Source of the DNA: Bolinopsis microptera
Lineage: Eukaryota; Ctenophora; Tentaculata; Lobata; Bolinopsidae
Reading direction: 5' to 3'
Assembly: GCF_026151205.1 (NCBI RefSeq)
Contig: NC_087077.1
Location: forward strand, 18,507,975-18,571,974
DNA length: 64,000 nucleotides
Below are positions 49,201-61,200 of this stretch, in pieces. The translations under genes were made by a program, and so were the position numbers. The notes under the pieces were generated by a model, which worked only from the letters and a program-made list of their open reading frames with translations, searched no databases and was not told where the DNA came from. Position 1 is the first letter of the stretch. Each line of letters starts with the position of its first letter.

Positions 49201-52200
49201 CCTGGTGTGGAAATATCAGGCGCGAGCGATATATCGAGTGAATGTTCAATGGGGGTTTGCGGTAAATCGGAGGACACTAAAATTTAAATGAGGGTTAAAC
49301 TCTACAAAACTAGAGCCTTGCTACCACTACTTTACTATTGTTTTGCTACCTGTCGTTGGACTGAAATATGAGCGAGAAATTTCGGCCCCCAGAGTCCTGC
49401 TTAACAAACTGAAAGAAATTCAGTCATCATTTGTTTTGAGAAATCATCAAATTTCCGCTCTCAGAGTCCTGCTTAACAAACTGAAAGAAATTCAGTCATC
49501 ATTTGTTTTGAGAAATCATTAAATTTCGGCTCTCAGAGTCCTGCTTAACAAACTGAAAGAAATTCAGTCATCATTTGTTTTGAGAAATCATCAAATTTCC
49601 GCTCTCAGAGTCCTGCTTAACAAACTGAAAGAAATTCAGGCATCATTTGTTTTGAGAAATCATTAAATTTCGGCTCTCAGAGTCCTGCTTAACAAACTGA
49701 AAGAAATTCAGTCATCATTTGTTTTGAGAAATCATCAAATTTCGGCTCTCAGAGTCCTGCTTAACAAACTGAAAGAAATTCAGTCATCATTTGTTTTGAG
49801 AAATCATTAAATTTCCGCTCTCAGAGTCCTGCTTAACAAACTGAAAGAAATTCAGTCATCATTTGTTTTGAGAAATCATCAAATTTCGGCTCTCAGAGTC
49901 CTGCTTAACAAACTGAAAGAAATTCAGTCATCATTTGTTTTGAGAAATCATTAAATTTCGGCTCTCAGAGTCCTGCTTAACAAACTGAAAGAAATTCAGT
50001 CATCATTTGTTTTGAGAAATCATTAAATTTCGGCTCTCAGAGTCCTGCTTAACAAACTGAAAGAAATTCAGTCATCATTTGTTTTGAGAAATCATTAAAT
50101 TTCGGCTCTCAGAGTCCTGCTTAACAAACTGAAAGAAATTCAGTCATCATTCGTTTTGAGAAATCATTAAATTTCGGCTCTCAGAGTCCTGCTTAACAAA
50201 CTGAAAGAAATTCAGTCATCATTTGTTTTGAGAAATCATCAAATTTCGGCTCTCAGAGTCCTGCTTAACAAACTGAAAGAAATTCAGTCATCATTTGTTT
50301 TGAGAAATCATCAAATTTCCGCTCTCAGAGTCCTGCTTAACAAACTGAAAGAAATTCAGTCATCATTTGTTTTGAGAAATCATTAAATTTCGGCTCTCAG
50401 AGTCCTGCTTAACAAACTGAAAGAAATTCAGTCATCATTCGTTTTGAGAAATCATCAAATTTCCGCTCTCAGAGTCCTGCTTAACAAACTGAAAGAAATT
50501 CAGTCATCATTTGTTTTGAGAAATCATTAAATTTCGGCTCTCAGAGTCCTGCTTAACAAACTGAAAGAAATTCAGTCATCATTTGTTTTGAGAAATCATT
50601 AAATTTCCGCTCTCAGAGTCCTGCTTAACAAACTGAAAGAAATTCAGTCATCATTTGTTTTGAGAAATCATCAAATTTCCGCTCTCAGAGTCCTGCTTAA
50701 CAAACTGAAAGAAATTCAGTCATCATTTGTTTTGAGAAATCATTAAATTTCGGCTCTCAGAGTCCTGCTTAACAAACTGAAAGAAATTCAGTCATCATTT
50801 GTTTTGAGAAATCATTAAATTTCCGCTCTCAGAGTCCTGCTTAACAAACTGAAAGAAATTCAGTCATCATTTGTTTTGAGAAATCATTAAATTTCGGCTC
50901 TCAGAGTCCTGCTTAACAAACTGAAAGAAATTCAGTCATCATTTGTTTTGAGAAATCATTAAATTTCGGCTCTCAGAGTCCTGCTTAACAAACTGAAAGA
51001 AATTCAGTCATCATTTGTTTTGAGAAATCATTAAATTTCGGCTCTCAGAGTCCTGCTTAACAAACTGAAAGAAATTCAGTCATCATTTGTTTTGAGAAAT
51101 CATCAAATTTCGGCTCTCAGAGTCCTGCTTAACAAACTGAAAGAAATTCAGTCATCATTTGTTTTGAGAAATCATTAAATTTCGGCTCTCAGAGTCCTGC
51201 TTAACAAACTGAAAGAAATTCAGTCATCATTTGTTTTGAGAAATCATTAAATTTCGGCTCTCAGAGTCCTGCTTAACAAACTGAAAGAAATTCAGTCATC
51301 ATTTGTTTTGAGAAATCATTAAATTTCGGCTCTCAGAGTCCTGCTTAACAAACTGAAAGAAATTCAGTCATCATTTGTTTTGAGAAATCATTAAATTTCG
51401 GCTCTCAGAGTCCTGCTTAACAAACTGAAAGAAATTCAGTCATCATTTGTTTTGAGAAATCATTAAATTTCGGCTCTCAGAGTCCTGCTTAACAAACTGA
51501 AAGAAATTCAGTCATCATTTGTTTTGAGAAATCATTAAATTTCCGCTCTCAGAGTCCTGCTTAACAAACTGAAAGAAATTCAGTCATCATTCGTTTTAAG
51601 AAATCATTAAATTTCGGCTCTCAGAGTCCTGCTTAACAAACTGAAAGAAATTCAGTCATCATTTGTTTTGAGAAATCATTAAATTTCGGCTCTCAGAGTC
51701 CTGCTTAACAAACTGAAAGAAATTCAGTCATCATTTGTTTTGAGAAATCATTAAATTTCGGCTCTCAGAGTCCTGCTTAACAAACTGAAAGAAATTCAGT
51801 CATCATTTGTTTTGAGAAATCATCAAATTTCGGCTCTCAGAGTCCTGCTTAACAAACTGAAAGAAATTCAGTCATCATTTGTTTTGAGAAATCATCAAAT
51901 TTCCGCTCTCAGAGTCCTGCTTAACAAACTGAAAGAAATTCAGTCATCATTTGTTTTGAGAAATCATTAAATTTCGGCTCTCAGAGTCCTGCTTAACAAA
52001 CTGAAAGAAATTCAGTCATCATTTGTTTTGAGAAATCATTAAATTTCCGCTCTCAGAGTCCTGCTTAACAAACTGAAAGAAATTCAGTCATCATTTGTTT
52101 TGAGAAATCATTAAATTTCGGCTCTCAGAGTCCTGCTTAACAAACTGAAAGAAATTCAGTCATCATTTGTTTTGAGAAATCATTAAATTTCGGCTCTCAG

Positions 52201-55200
52201 AGTCCTGCTTAACAAACTGAAAGAAATTCAGTCATCATTCGTTTTGAGAAATCATTAAATTTCGGCTCTCAGAGTCCTGCTTAACAAACTGAAAGAAATT
52301 CAGTCATCATTTGTTTTGAGAAATCATTAAATTTCGGCTCTCAGAGTCCTGCTTAACAAACTGAAAGAAATTCAGTCATCATTTGTTTTGAGAAATCATT
52401 AAATTTCGGCTCTCAGAGTCCTGCTTAACAAACTGAAAGAAATTCAGTCATCATTTGTTTTGAGAAATCATCAAATTTCCGCTCTCAGAGTCCTGCTTAA
52501 CAAACTGAAAGAAATTCAGTCATCATTTGTTTTGAGAAATCATCAAATTTCCGCTCTCAGAGTCCTGCTTAACAAACTGAAAGAAATTCAGTCATCATTT
52601 GTTTTGAGAAATCATCAAATTTCCGCTCTCAGAGTCCTGCTTAACAAACTGAAAGAAATTCAGTCATCATTTGTTTTGAGAAATCATCAAATTTCCGCTC
52701 TCAGAGTCCTGCTTAACAAACTGAAAGAAATTCAGTCATCATTTGTTTTGAGAAATCATCAAATTTCCGCTCTCAGAGTCCTGCTTAACAAACTGAAAGA
52801 AATTCAGTCATCATTTGTTTTGAGAAATCATCAAATTTCGGCTCTCAGAGTCCTGCTTAACAAACTGAAAGAAATTCAGTCATCATTTGTTTTGAGAAAT
52901 CATCAAATTTCCGCTCTCAGAGTCCTGCTTAACAAACTGAAAGAAATTCAGTCATCATTTGTTTTGAGAAATCATTAAATTTCGGCTCTCAGAGTCCTGC
53001 TTAACAAACTGAAAGAAATTCAGTCATCATTTGTTTTGAGAAATCATTAAATTTCCGCTCTCAGAGTCCTGCTTAACAAACTGAAAGAAATTCAGTCATC
53101 ATTTGTTTTGAGAAATCATTAAATTTCGGCTCTCAGAGTCCTGCTTAACAAACTGAAAGAAATTCAGTCATCATTTGTTTTGAGAAATCATTAAATTTCG
53201 GCTCTCAGAGTCCTGCTTAACAAACTGAAAGAAATTCAGTCATCATTTGTTTTGAGAAATCATTAAATTTCGGCTCTCAGAGTCCTGCTTAACAAACTGA
53301 AAGAAATTCAGTCATCATTTGTTTTGAGAAATCATTAAATTTCGGCTCTCAGAGTCCTGCTTAACAAACTGAAAGAAATTCAGTCATCATTTGTTTTGAG
53401 AAATCATTAAATTTCGGCTCTCAGAGTCCTGCTTAACAAACTGAAAGAAATTCAGTCATCATTCGTTTTGAGAAATCATTAAATTTCGGCTCTCAGAGTC
53501 CTGCTTAACAAACTGAAAGAAATTCAGTCATCATTTGTTTTGAGAAATCATCAAATTTCGGCTCTCAGAGTCCTGCTTAACAAACTGAAAGAAATTCAGT
53601 CATCATTTGTTTTGAGAAATCATCAAATTTCCGCTCTCAGAGTCCTGCTTAACAAACTGAAAGAAATTCAGTCATCATTTGTTTTGAGAAATCATCAAAT
53701 TTCCGCTCTCAGAGTCCTGCTTAACAAACTGAAAGAAATTCAGTCATCATTTGTTTTGAGAAATCATTAAATTTCGGCTCTCAGAGTCCTGCTTAACAAA
53801 CTGAAAGAAATTCAGTCATCATTTGTTTTGAGAAATCATTAAATTTCCGCTCTCAGAGTCCTGCTTAACAAACTGAAAGAAATTCAGTCATCATTTGTTT
53901 TGAGAAATCATTAAATTTCGGCTCTCAGAGTCCTGCTTAACAAACTGAAAGAAATTCAGTCATCATTTGTTTTGAGAAATCATTAAATTTCGGCTCTCAG
54001 AGTCCTGCTTAACAAACTGAAAGAAATTCAGTCATCATTTGTTTTGAGAAATCATTAAATTTCGGCTCTCAGAGTCCTGCTTAACAAACTGAAAGAAATT
54101 CAGTCATCATTTGTTTTGAGAAATCATCAAATTTCGGCTCTCAGAGTCCTGCTTAACAAACTGAAAGAAATTCAGTCATCATTTGTTTTGAGAAATCATT
54201 AAATTTCCGCTCTCAGAGTCCTGCTTAACAAACTGAAAGAAATTCAGTCATCATTTGTTTTGAGAAATCATTAAATTTCGGCTCTCAGAGTCCTGCTTAA
54301 CAAACTGAAAGAAATTCAGTCATCATTTGTTTTGAGAAATCATTAAATTTCGGCTCTCAGAGTCCTGCTTAACAAACTGAAAGAAATTCAGTCATCATTT
54401 GTTTTGAGAAATCATTAAATTTCGGCTCTCAGAGTCCTGCTTAACAAACTGAAAGAAATTCAGTCATCATTCGTTTTGAGAAATCATTAAATTTCGGCTC
54501 TCAGAGTCCTGCTTAACAAACTGAAAGAAATTCAGTCATCATTTGTTTTGAGAAATCATCAAATTTCGGCTCTCAGAGTCCTGCTTAACAAACTGAAAGA
54601 AATTCAGTCATCATTTGTTTTGAGAAATCATCAAATTTCCGCTCTCAGAGTCCTGCTTAACAAACTGAAAGAAATTCAGTCATCATTTGTTTTGAGAAAT
54701 CATCAAATTTCCGCTCTCAGAGTCCTGCTTAACAAACTGAAAGAAATTCAGTCATCATTTGTTTTGAGAAATCATTAAATTTCGGCTCTCAGAGTCCTGC
54801 TTAACAAACTGAAAGAAATTCAGTCATCATTTGTTTTGAGAAATCATTAAATTTCCGCTCTCAGAGTCCTGCTTAACAAACTGAAAGAAATTCAGTCATC
54901 ATTTGTTTTGAGAAATCATCAAATTTCCGCTCTCAGAGTCCTGCTTAACAAACTGAAAGAAATTCAGTCATCATTCGTTTTGAGAAATCATCAAATTCCC
55001 CGTTTTGCTACAATCCACAATGTTTGCCAATAAATCTAAACTGGCAACCAGAAACAATCCAAAATTTTACCGAGAGTTAGTTTAAGTCTCACATTTATTG
55101 AGATGATAGCAGAGTCAACTTTGGTCGTGTTGTCGTCCGTGGCTGGTAAGAAGTCTCGGAAGGTACTTGACATCACTGCTACGTTCACTCTTTCACCTTC

Positions 55201-58200
55201 TTCAGCTCCAACATCAAACTAAGGTTGTGTTCTGTTAGATTGTAATTTGCTTCTTATCGCTCTGTGAAGATTATCAGACTGTCAGAGCACGTTTCTATTG
55301 TCATATGACACAGAGCACTGCCCCAACAGTCAAGAGGTTATGTTAAGTAAGATACTGTTTCAAACGTGCTGCAGCCAAAACTTGCCTGTACGGAATGAGA
55401 CTCCTCGGGTTGAAGCAAATCAATAACTTTATCTGGTCTTAAAGCAACGATAGCTATATTTTCCATCTTTATCGTCGGACTACCCTCCGGTAAGGACGAG
55501 GCTATTGTCTCGACCATTCTGTTCATGCTGCGTTTGTCGGTATCGTTCATTAGTTTTGGATCAGATTTCAGGGTAAACTCTAGGGATTCTGTCATCGCAC
55601 TTCTCTGATCGTGGTGTAACATTTAATATAATAGCAGAACAGATAGCTACTTCATAGTCACTTCAATTCAATTGTAATATTGTTAAATTATGGGTTACAA
55701 CTCACAAGCTTGTGGAATTCTGTGGAGTTTGAAGTTGATAGTTTTCGTCCCAATAATTTGAGGGTGTTGAGGAAGTCACTAACATCCCGTGGGGACGGTT
55801 TTGTACCAGACTTTAGGATGTCTTGTAGTAAATTAGCAAATTCGGTGGCTTTTTCGTTACTCAAAGCAACCTGAAAGTTTAAGGTTGATATTTGTTCTTC
55901 AAGGCGTGGCCATGAAAATGTTTTACTTAAAATTTGTAAGTCACCTAACTAGCAGGAACTGATTTACATTAATAATTCAAAACGTAATCGATCATACTGA
56001 CATCACTCTTAAGGTTATTCTCCAAATTCTCCATCTTGTCGGTGAGTTCTGTTCTACATCGTTCGTGTATTTTATCCGACCATCTGCCACCACGGTTACA
56101 ATATCTGTAAACTTTCCCGCCCTGGGCACAATCCACTGAGCCCCAACTGTAGGCCACTGTAGCTTCAAACTCATACGGTGTCTCGTCATATCTGCTAAGG
56201 GCTGTCTCTTTTTCACAGTTCTCTGGGATTTTGAGCGTTTTAGATTAATGTAAGTGAAATGATAGGAATTGATTTCCGTGGTTTTACAGACTGTTCTCTC
56301 AAGTTTCGACTATTTCACAATTTTAACGTGAACTTGAAACGAACATAAAAAGCATATTTGAGATGTTATCTGGTTGACCAATCACAATAAAGGGTAACAC
56401 GACATCTGTCCGATAAAGTTTTTATTAAAACCTGAAAAGAACTAATAAATGTAATTGCATTTTTGTGTACGCACCAATTTTACATGTCGTTGCATTTTGG
56501 CTCACTTCCCCGTTACATATCCAACAGAAAGCTTTTCCAGACTTTGGTTGATACCTTCTTATACCGTCACAGGCCACACAGGATTGTTTCCCAACCACAT
56601 TAATTACCTGTTTGGTTCCAGGCGGGCAATCTGTATTTTAAAATTTGTTTCTTATCAAAGATTTACATACAGGATGTTTCAAAAATAATGTCCTGATTTT
56701 AAAATAAAAATATCTATAAAGGAGCAAAATATACATATTTAAATATAATGCAATAATATAATTAATCAACTCGATTAATTGATGATTCAAATCTGGTCGA
56801 TATACATTGTTGTAAATTATATTGTTATATATTATTCTATTTGTTTTCCCAAAAAAGTATCCAAATATTGAGTAGATTACACAGTATTTAGATACAGTAT
56901 CATCTCTTGAGTAATTGCATAACAGGAGCAAGTTCCGCTTACAGATTAACAGACAGTCAACAGAAAATCGAGAAATGAGGCCATTTTAAAATTTGAAAGT
57001 TCCATACGAATTTACAGCAAACAAAAAACCTAAATGCATACCGTTGTCCCCGCCCGTTAATTTGCATGTAAATGCCGAAACGAGGTCTTGTTGCTCCTTA
57101 TGTGCATTATAATACGTACAATCCCACGCATTTTTTATACTCATCATAATCACTTCTGTGCCACCAGCAGCTTGACTAACAACTTGCACTGCCAGGACTC
57201 CTTTTATCACAGGGATACCATCCTGATCACAAACCTTCTTAATAACTGTGATAGGTTTACTTTTACTGTCAGGAAGGTTGCCATGGTCATACAGCATCAT
57301 GCTGTTCCCGCATGTCAGGGAGAGGTTGTCACCTCCTGTAGGGGTAAGGGCTAGATTTCGTTTTTTAACAAGCTTTTGTTGCGGTCATCAGACTTATTAT
57401 AATGATTACGGTAAGATATTCATGATCCGAGAAATAGAATAAATTTATAACAAATTTCCTCGACCCTTGCGGTTTTATGTTTGGTGCCATGTCGATGAGG
57501 CAGTAAGCTATTTGCATTAAATACGTACGTTTTGTTTTGGTACGTTTTGGTACGTTAAATATAAATATATACCGCATTTCGGGATGTAATATGGGACAGG
57601 TTGAAGATTTATGTTTGCTTCTAAGAAGTCGTTCCAAGTATGCAGTATGTCCTCTGAAAGTTCTTTCAAGACCTGAACAAATAAAAATAAAAATATATAA
57701 CTAAAAAAGAGGGCGGCTCTAGAGGGCTTGCATTAAATACGTACGTTTTGTTTTGGTACGTTTTGAGTGGGAATCTTCTCAATACCAATTACACTTGTGA
57801 GTCTAACATGATTCATCAAATTAATAAACATATTATATTTTTATAAACACTTGCCTGTGATGATGAGCATTGGTTCATTAACAATTCCATCTGTTCTCCA
57901 CTCAACTGTGTTTTGAAAAAGTAGACGTCTTTTACAGCGCCTTTAAATGCTTTTTCCGGATCGAATGTATTAGAATTTCCATATGTATTAATGTCTGTTT
58001 GATCCTTGAAATGAGTACATATTCGTAAGTTCGCCTCGGATATTTGTTCGTTAATTTGATTGCATTGCTATACATTTCTTATATTCTTTTTCAAATATCT
58101 TATATGCTTTTCTTACTGAGATAAAACATTTCATGGTTAATACATAGTATCCAACTTCAATGAGAGTGCTGTTTACCTGAAACAGGTTAAGTATTCCACC

Positions 58201-61200
58201 ACCTTTTATCTTCTCAACCGGACCATCTAGTTGCTTCGTATTTTTCAGCTTCCCATCGTTAAGGACCTTTATTCGTTTCATGACTGTCCTCAATGTGATA
58301 CATATATGCATCCATTTATCAGTTCTGTAATATTCATCCTGAGCAGATGTTTCACTTTTATCATTTTGACTGGTCACGTGGAAAAATGTTTTAAGAATTT
58401 CTTGAGTCTGCTGAAGCCAAAAAGGACTGAAATCTTGAAAAAACAACTTTAAAGACGAACGAAAATGGCCAAAATGTTTGGCCACTGGATGAATCAGTAC
58501 ACTAACCTCATGAAGTACTATAGGATCTGGAGCTGTATTTGCAACCTTGCCCACCATTACACCATCGCCAATCCCAACAGATAAGTAAAGTTTATATATA
58601 CCACTTGCACTATCCACTACACCATAGGTAAAAACCCACTTTGTCTTATCCGCTCCAAGGCTATATTTATCTGCGTACACATATGCACAGAAAGTCAGCT
58701 GTTTCAACCCTTCAGCTGGTGCTTCTTTAAATGCTCCATAAATTGTGGAACGGGGGTGGTTGTGCCCTGCTAGGCTGGGAGTCTGTAATTCCACTGCTCT
58801 GTCTTTGAGACCCAAACCTGAAATTATCTTATCCATACTTGATCTTAACTGTTTCATTGTTAAAATTTTACAATGCTGCTGTATATTTTTGTAACTCTGA
58901 TAACAAGGAGGCGTTTGAGATTAACTTACTGAAAGGAATCCCGTAGACCTTCACTTGACATAAAACTAATTTCTTTTTATCTTCAAGTCCCGTTATTTTG
59001 ATGAAATCAGCCAATGCTCCACCACAGTATATTGTGTGAGAGATATTGAGGGTTGTGTTATTCACCACTTCACCACATGTTTTCTCGCCTGCTTCAACCT
59101 GTGGTCACAATGTTTGAGATTTGAATAGTTTTTAATAAACATGTGTGTTTTCGAAGAATATTCGAAGACTTTTTTAATATGTAAATGAGATAATGAATAT
59201 TGTCGACCTTTTGATTTATCAGGGATGGAAACAAATTACTTAGTGTTCTATTACAAATTACATACATTTAATTAATGATATTCATTAAAATGCTACTAAC
59301 CTTGATCTTAATCACCGACTGATGGTTCTTAAACATATGTACTACTACCTTGTTTATCAGAGCCATGTAAGGTAAAGTGACCATCCACCACGGAGGCACT
59401 CCGTCAGCACCAGCATGAGAACATCTGAAACAATACAGAATTGTAACTATATGAACATATATATATGTACAACTACCACTTCATGAAGGCCAACGCAGTT
59501 AATAACTTTAAAACGAAAGATATCCAATTCTTAAATTTGGACGAGAAAAATGTTTTGAAGATTTTTGGAAATTTTGAAAATGTTTTATATCCTGTCACTT
59601 GACCATAATTTAAATCGATAGAAAATATTTTATGAAGGAGCAACATATCATATCTCTAAAATTCATTATTCTTATTTGGTACTGAGGATTGGTATTGTTT
59701 TCTACATATCATGAGACGGATCGTTTGCCCGCCAATTTGAGTGTTTCTCTTTGTTTGAAATATGTACAACAACATATTATTATATTATAGTGTTCCTGTT
59801 TTCAGCAGGAATCGTTTTTATAACCCTTACCTTTCTGCATGTTATCAATGTTAGCCTCTTAAGGACTAAGTGTCTATTGGTTTATGGAATTTATTATTAA
59901 AGCCTGTTAAATGCATGCACTAAACCATCAGTGGGAAAAGCCAAATTGTAACATAAAAGTTTCCAAAACCCTTTACAAATTTATGAATAGTAATGTACAG
60001 TTTAATTGTGTGTATCTTACTGGGTTTCATCATTATCCAGAGCAAATCTTGCTTTATTCACGTCATTGCGGGAGCTCTTCGCTACTTCTAGACCAGGTAA
60101 TGGACCTTGAGGGTGACCAGGTAAGTCTTTCCGACAGAAAACTGTTCTTACTCCCCCAGAGTTAGTCCAGATTATTTTCGCATTCGGTATCATACCCTGC
60201 CAATCTGCGGACAACCCACTGCTGATTTCTGTAGCTTCGTCCCAGCTATCAACTTCTTTGAATCCCACAGTTGACCAGTCACCTTGAGTTACATCTGATT
60301 CTGTGCACTTCCAGGAGGTGTCAGTCACTACGATATCCTTCCCAGCAGCGTCTTCCACTCCTGCCATTATTCCATATCCACCGCCATTGTCCTTACATTG
60401 TATTGCTATAACGCGAGTAGTTGAGGGAATATGTAGAGTTGCTAGTAGGTTCCATGACTGGGTGCCGACCACTTGCTTCTCCTCCCCGTCAACAAAAATG
60501 GTTGTGATATCATCACACATAACTTTCATTGTATACTCTGAAATGGTCATGAATTTGAAGCGGGCATATTGTTGCAACTAATTTTAATGCGTTGTAGTTT
60601 GTACTTTTTTAGTTGATATAACGTCAATGCTATTATGAGCTGAATTTCCAATAATTTTGTAAATCTAAATGGTTGGAGTAGCAATATTATAATCTGATCC
60701 AGAAATCAGAATGATGAACAAATGCAGTTGGTTATTTCAAACCTTTTGAGATCTTTTCAGGTTTTAGGAGGTCGGTCCATTTGATTCCACTGTCACCTTT
60801 AGCAACTTCGAGCACCACTGACTTGACTTCCCTGCCGGTCTTTGGGAAACCCCTAATTGTTATCCCCTCTTGTTCAGCAACCTGTTTTGTTTGTTTGTTG
60901 GAAGATTTGCCTTGATCAGGGATGGGTCAGACGGCGGAGTTTACAAAATTGTCAATGTTATTTAAAATAGAATTTCAAATGTAATTTGTGCAAAATATTG
61001 ACTTACGATATCATCTTTGTCTCTATACTTCACAAGAAAACTGACATCATTTTTACTGCAATGAACTTCCACCATTAACGGACTTTTTAAAACTTCTGTC
61101 AGTTTTTCATCTTGGGGCCTCGTATTGACAGAATTTTGTATCTCGTCAACTCCCTAAATAATTACAGTGATCAATTTATTACCAAGCCACCGCATAAACT

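Noticed and set aside
49144..49210. Longer GPS exon starting near 49199
   Set aside because: In that reading the frame conflicts with the GPS frame and meets a stop. The acceptor at 49146-49145 with the donor after 55093 keeps phase.
52460..52978. 172-codon open frame of repeated MRNHQISALRVLLNKLKEIQ units
   Set aside because: It is a by-product of a 72-bp (24-codon) satellite; neighbouring units with CATTAAA carry stops and the array lies in an intron of a gene on the other strand.
49374..55004. Possible CRISPR-like array
   Set aside because: There are no spacers; the whole 72-bp unit repeats head to tail, and the context is an animal gene.
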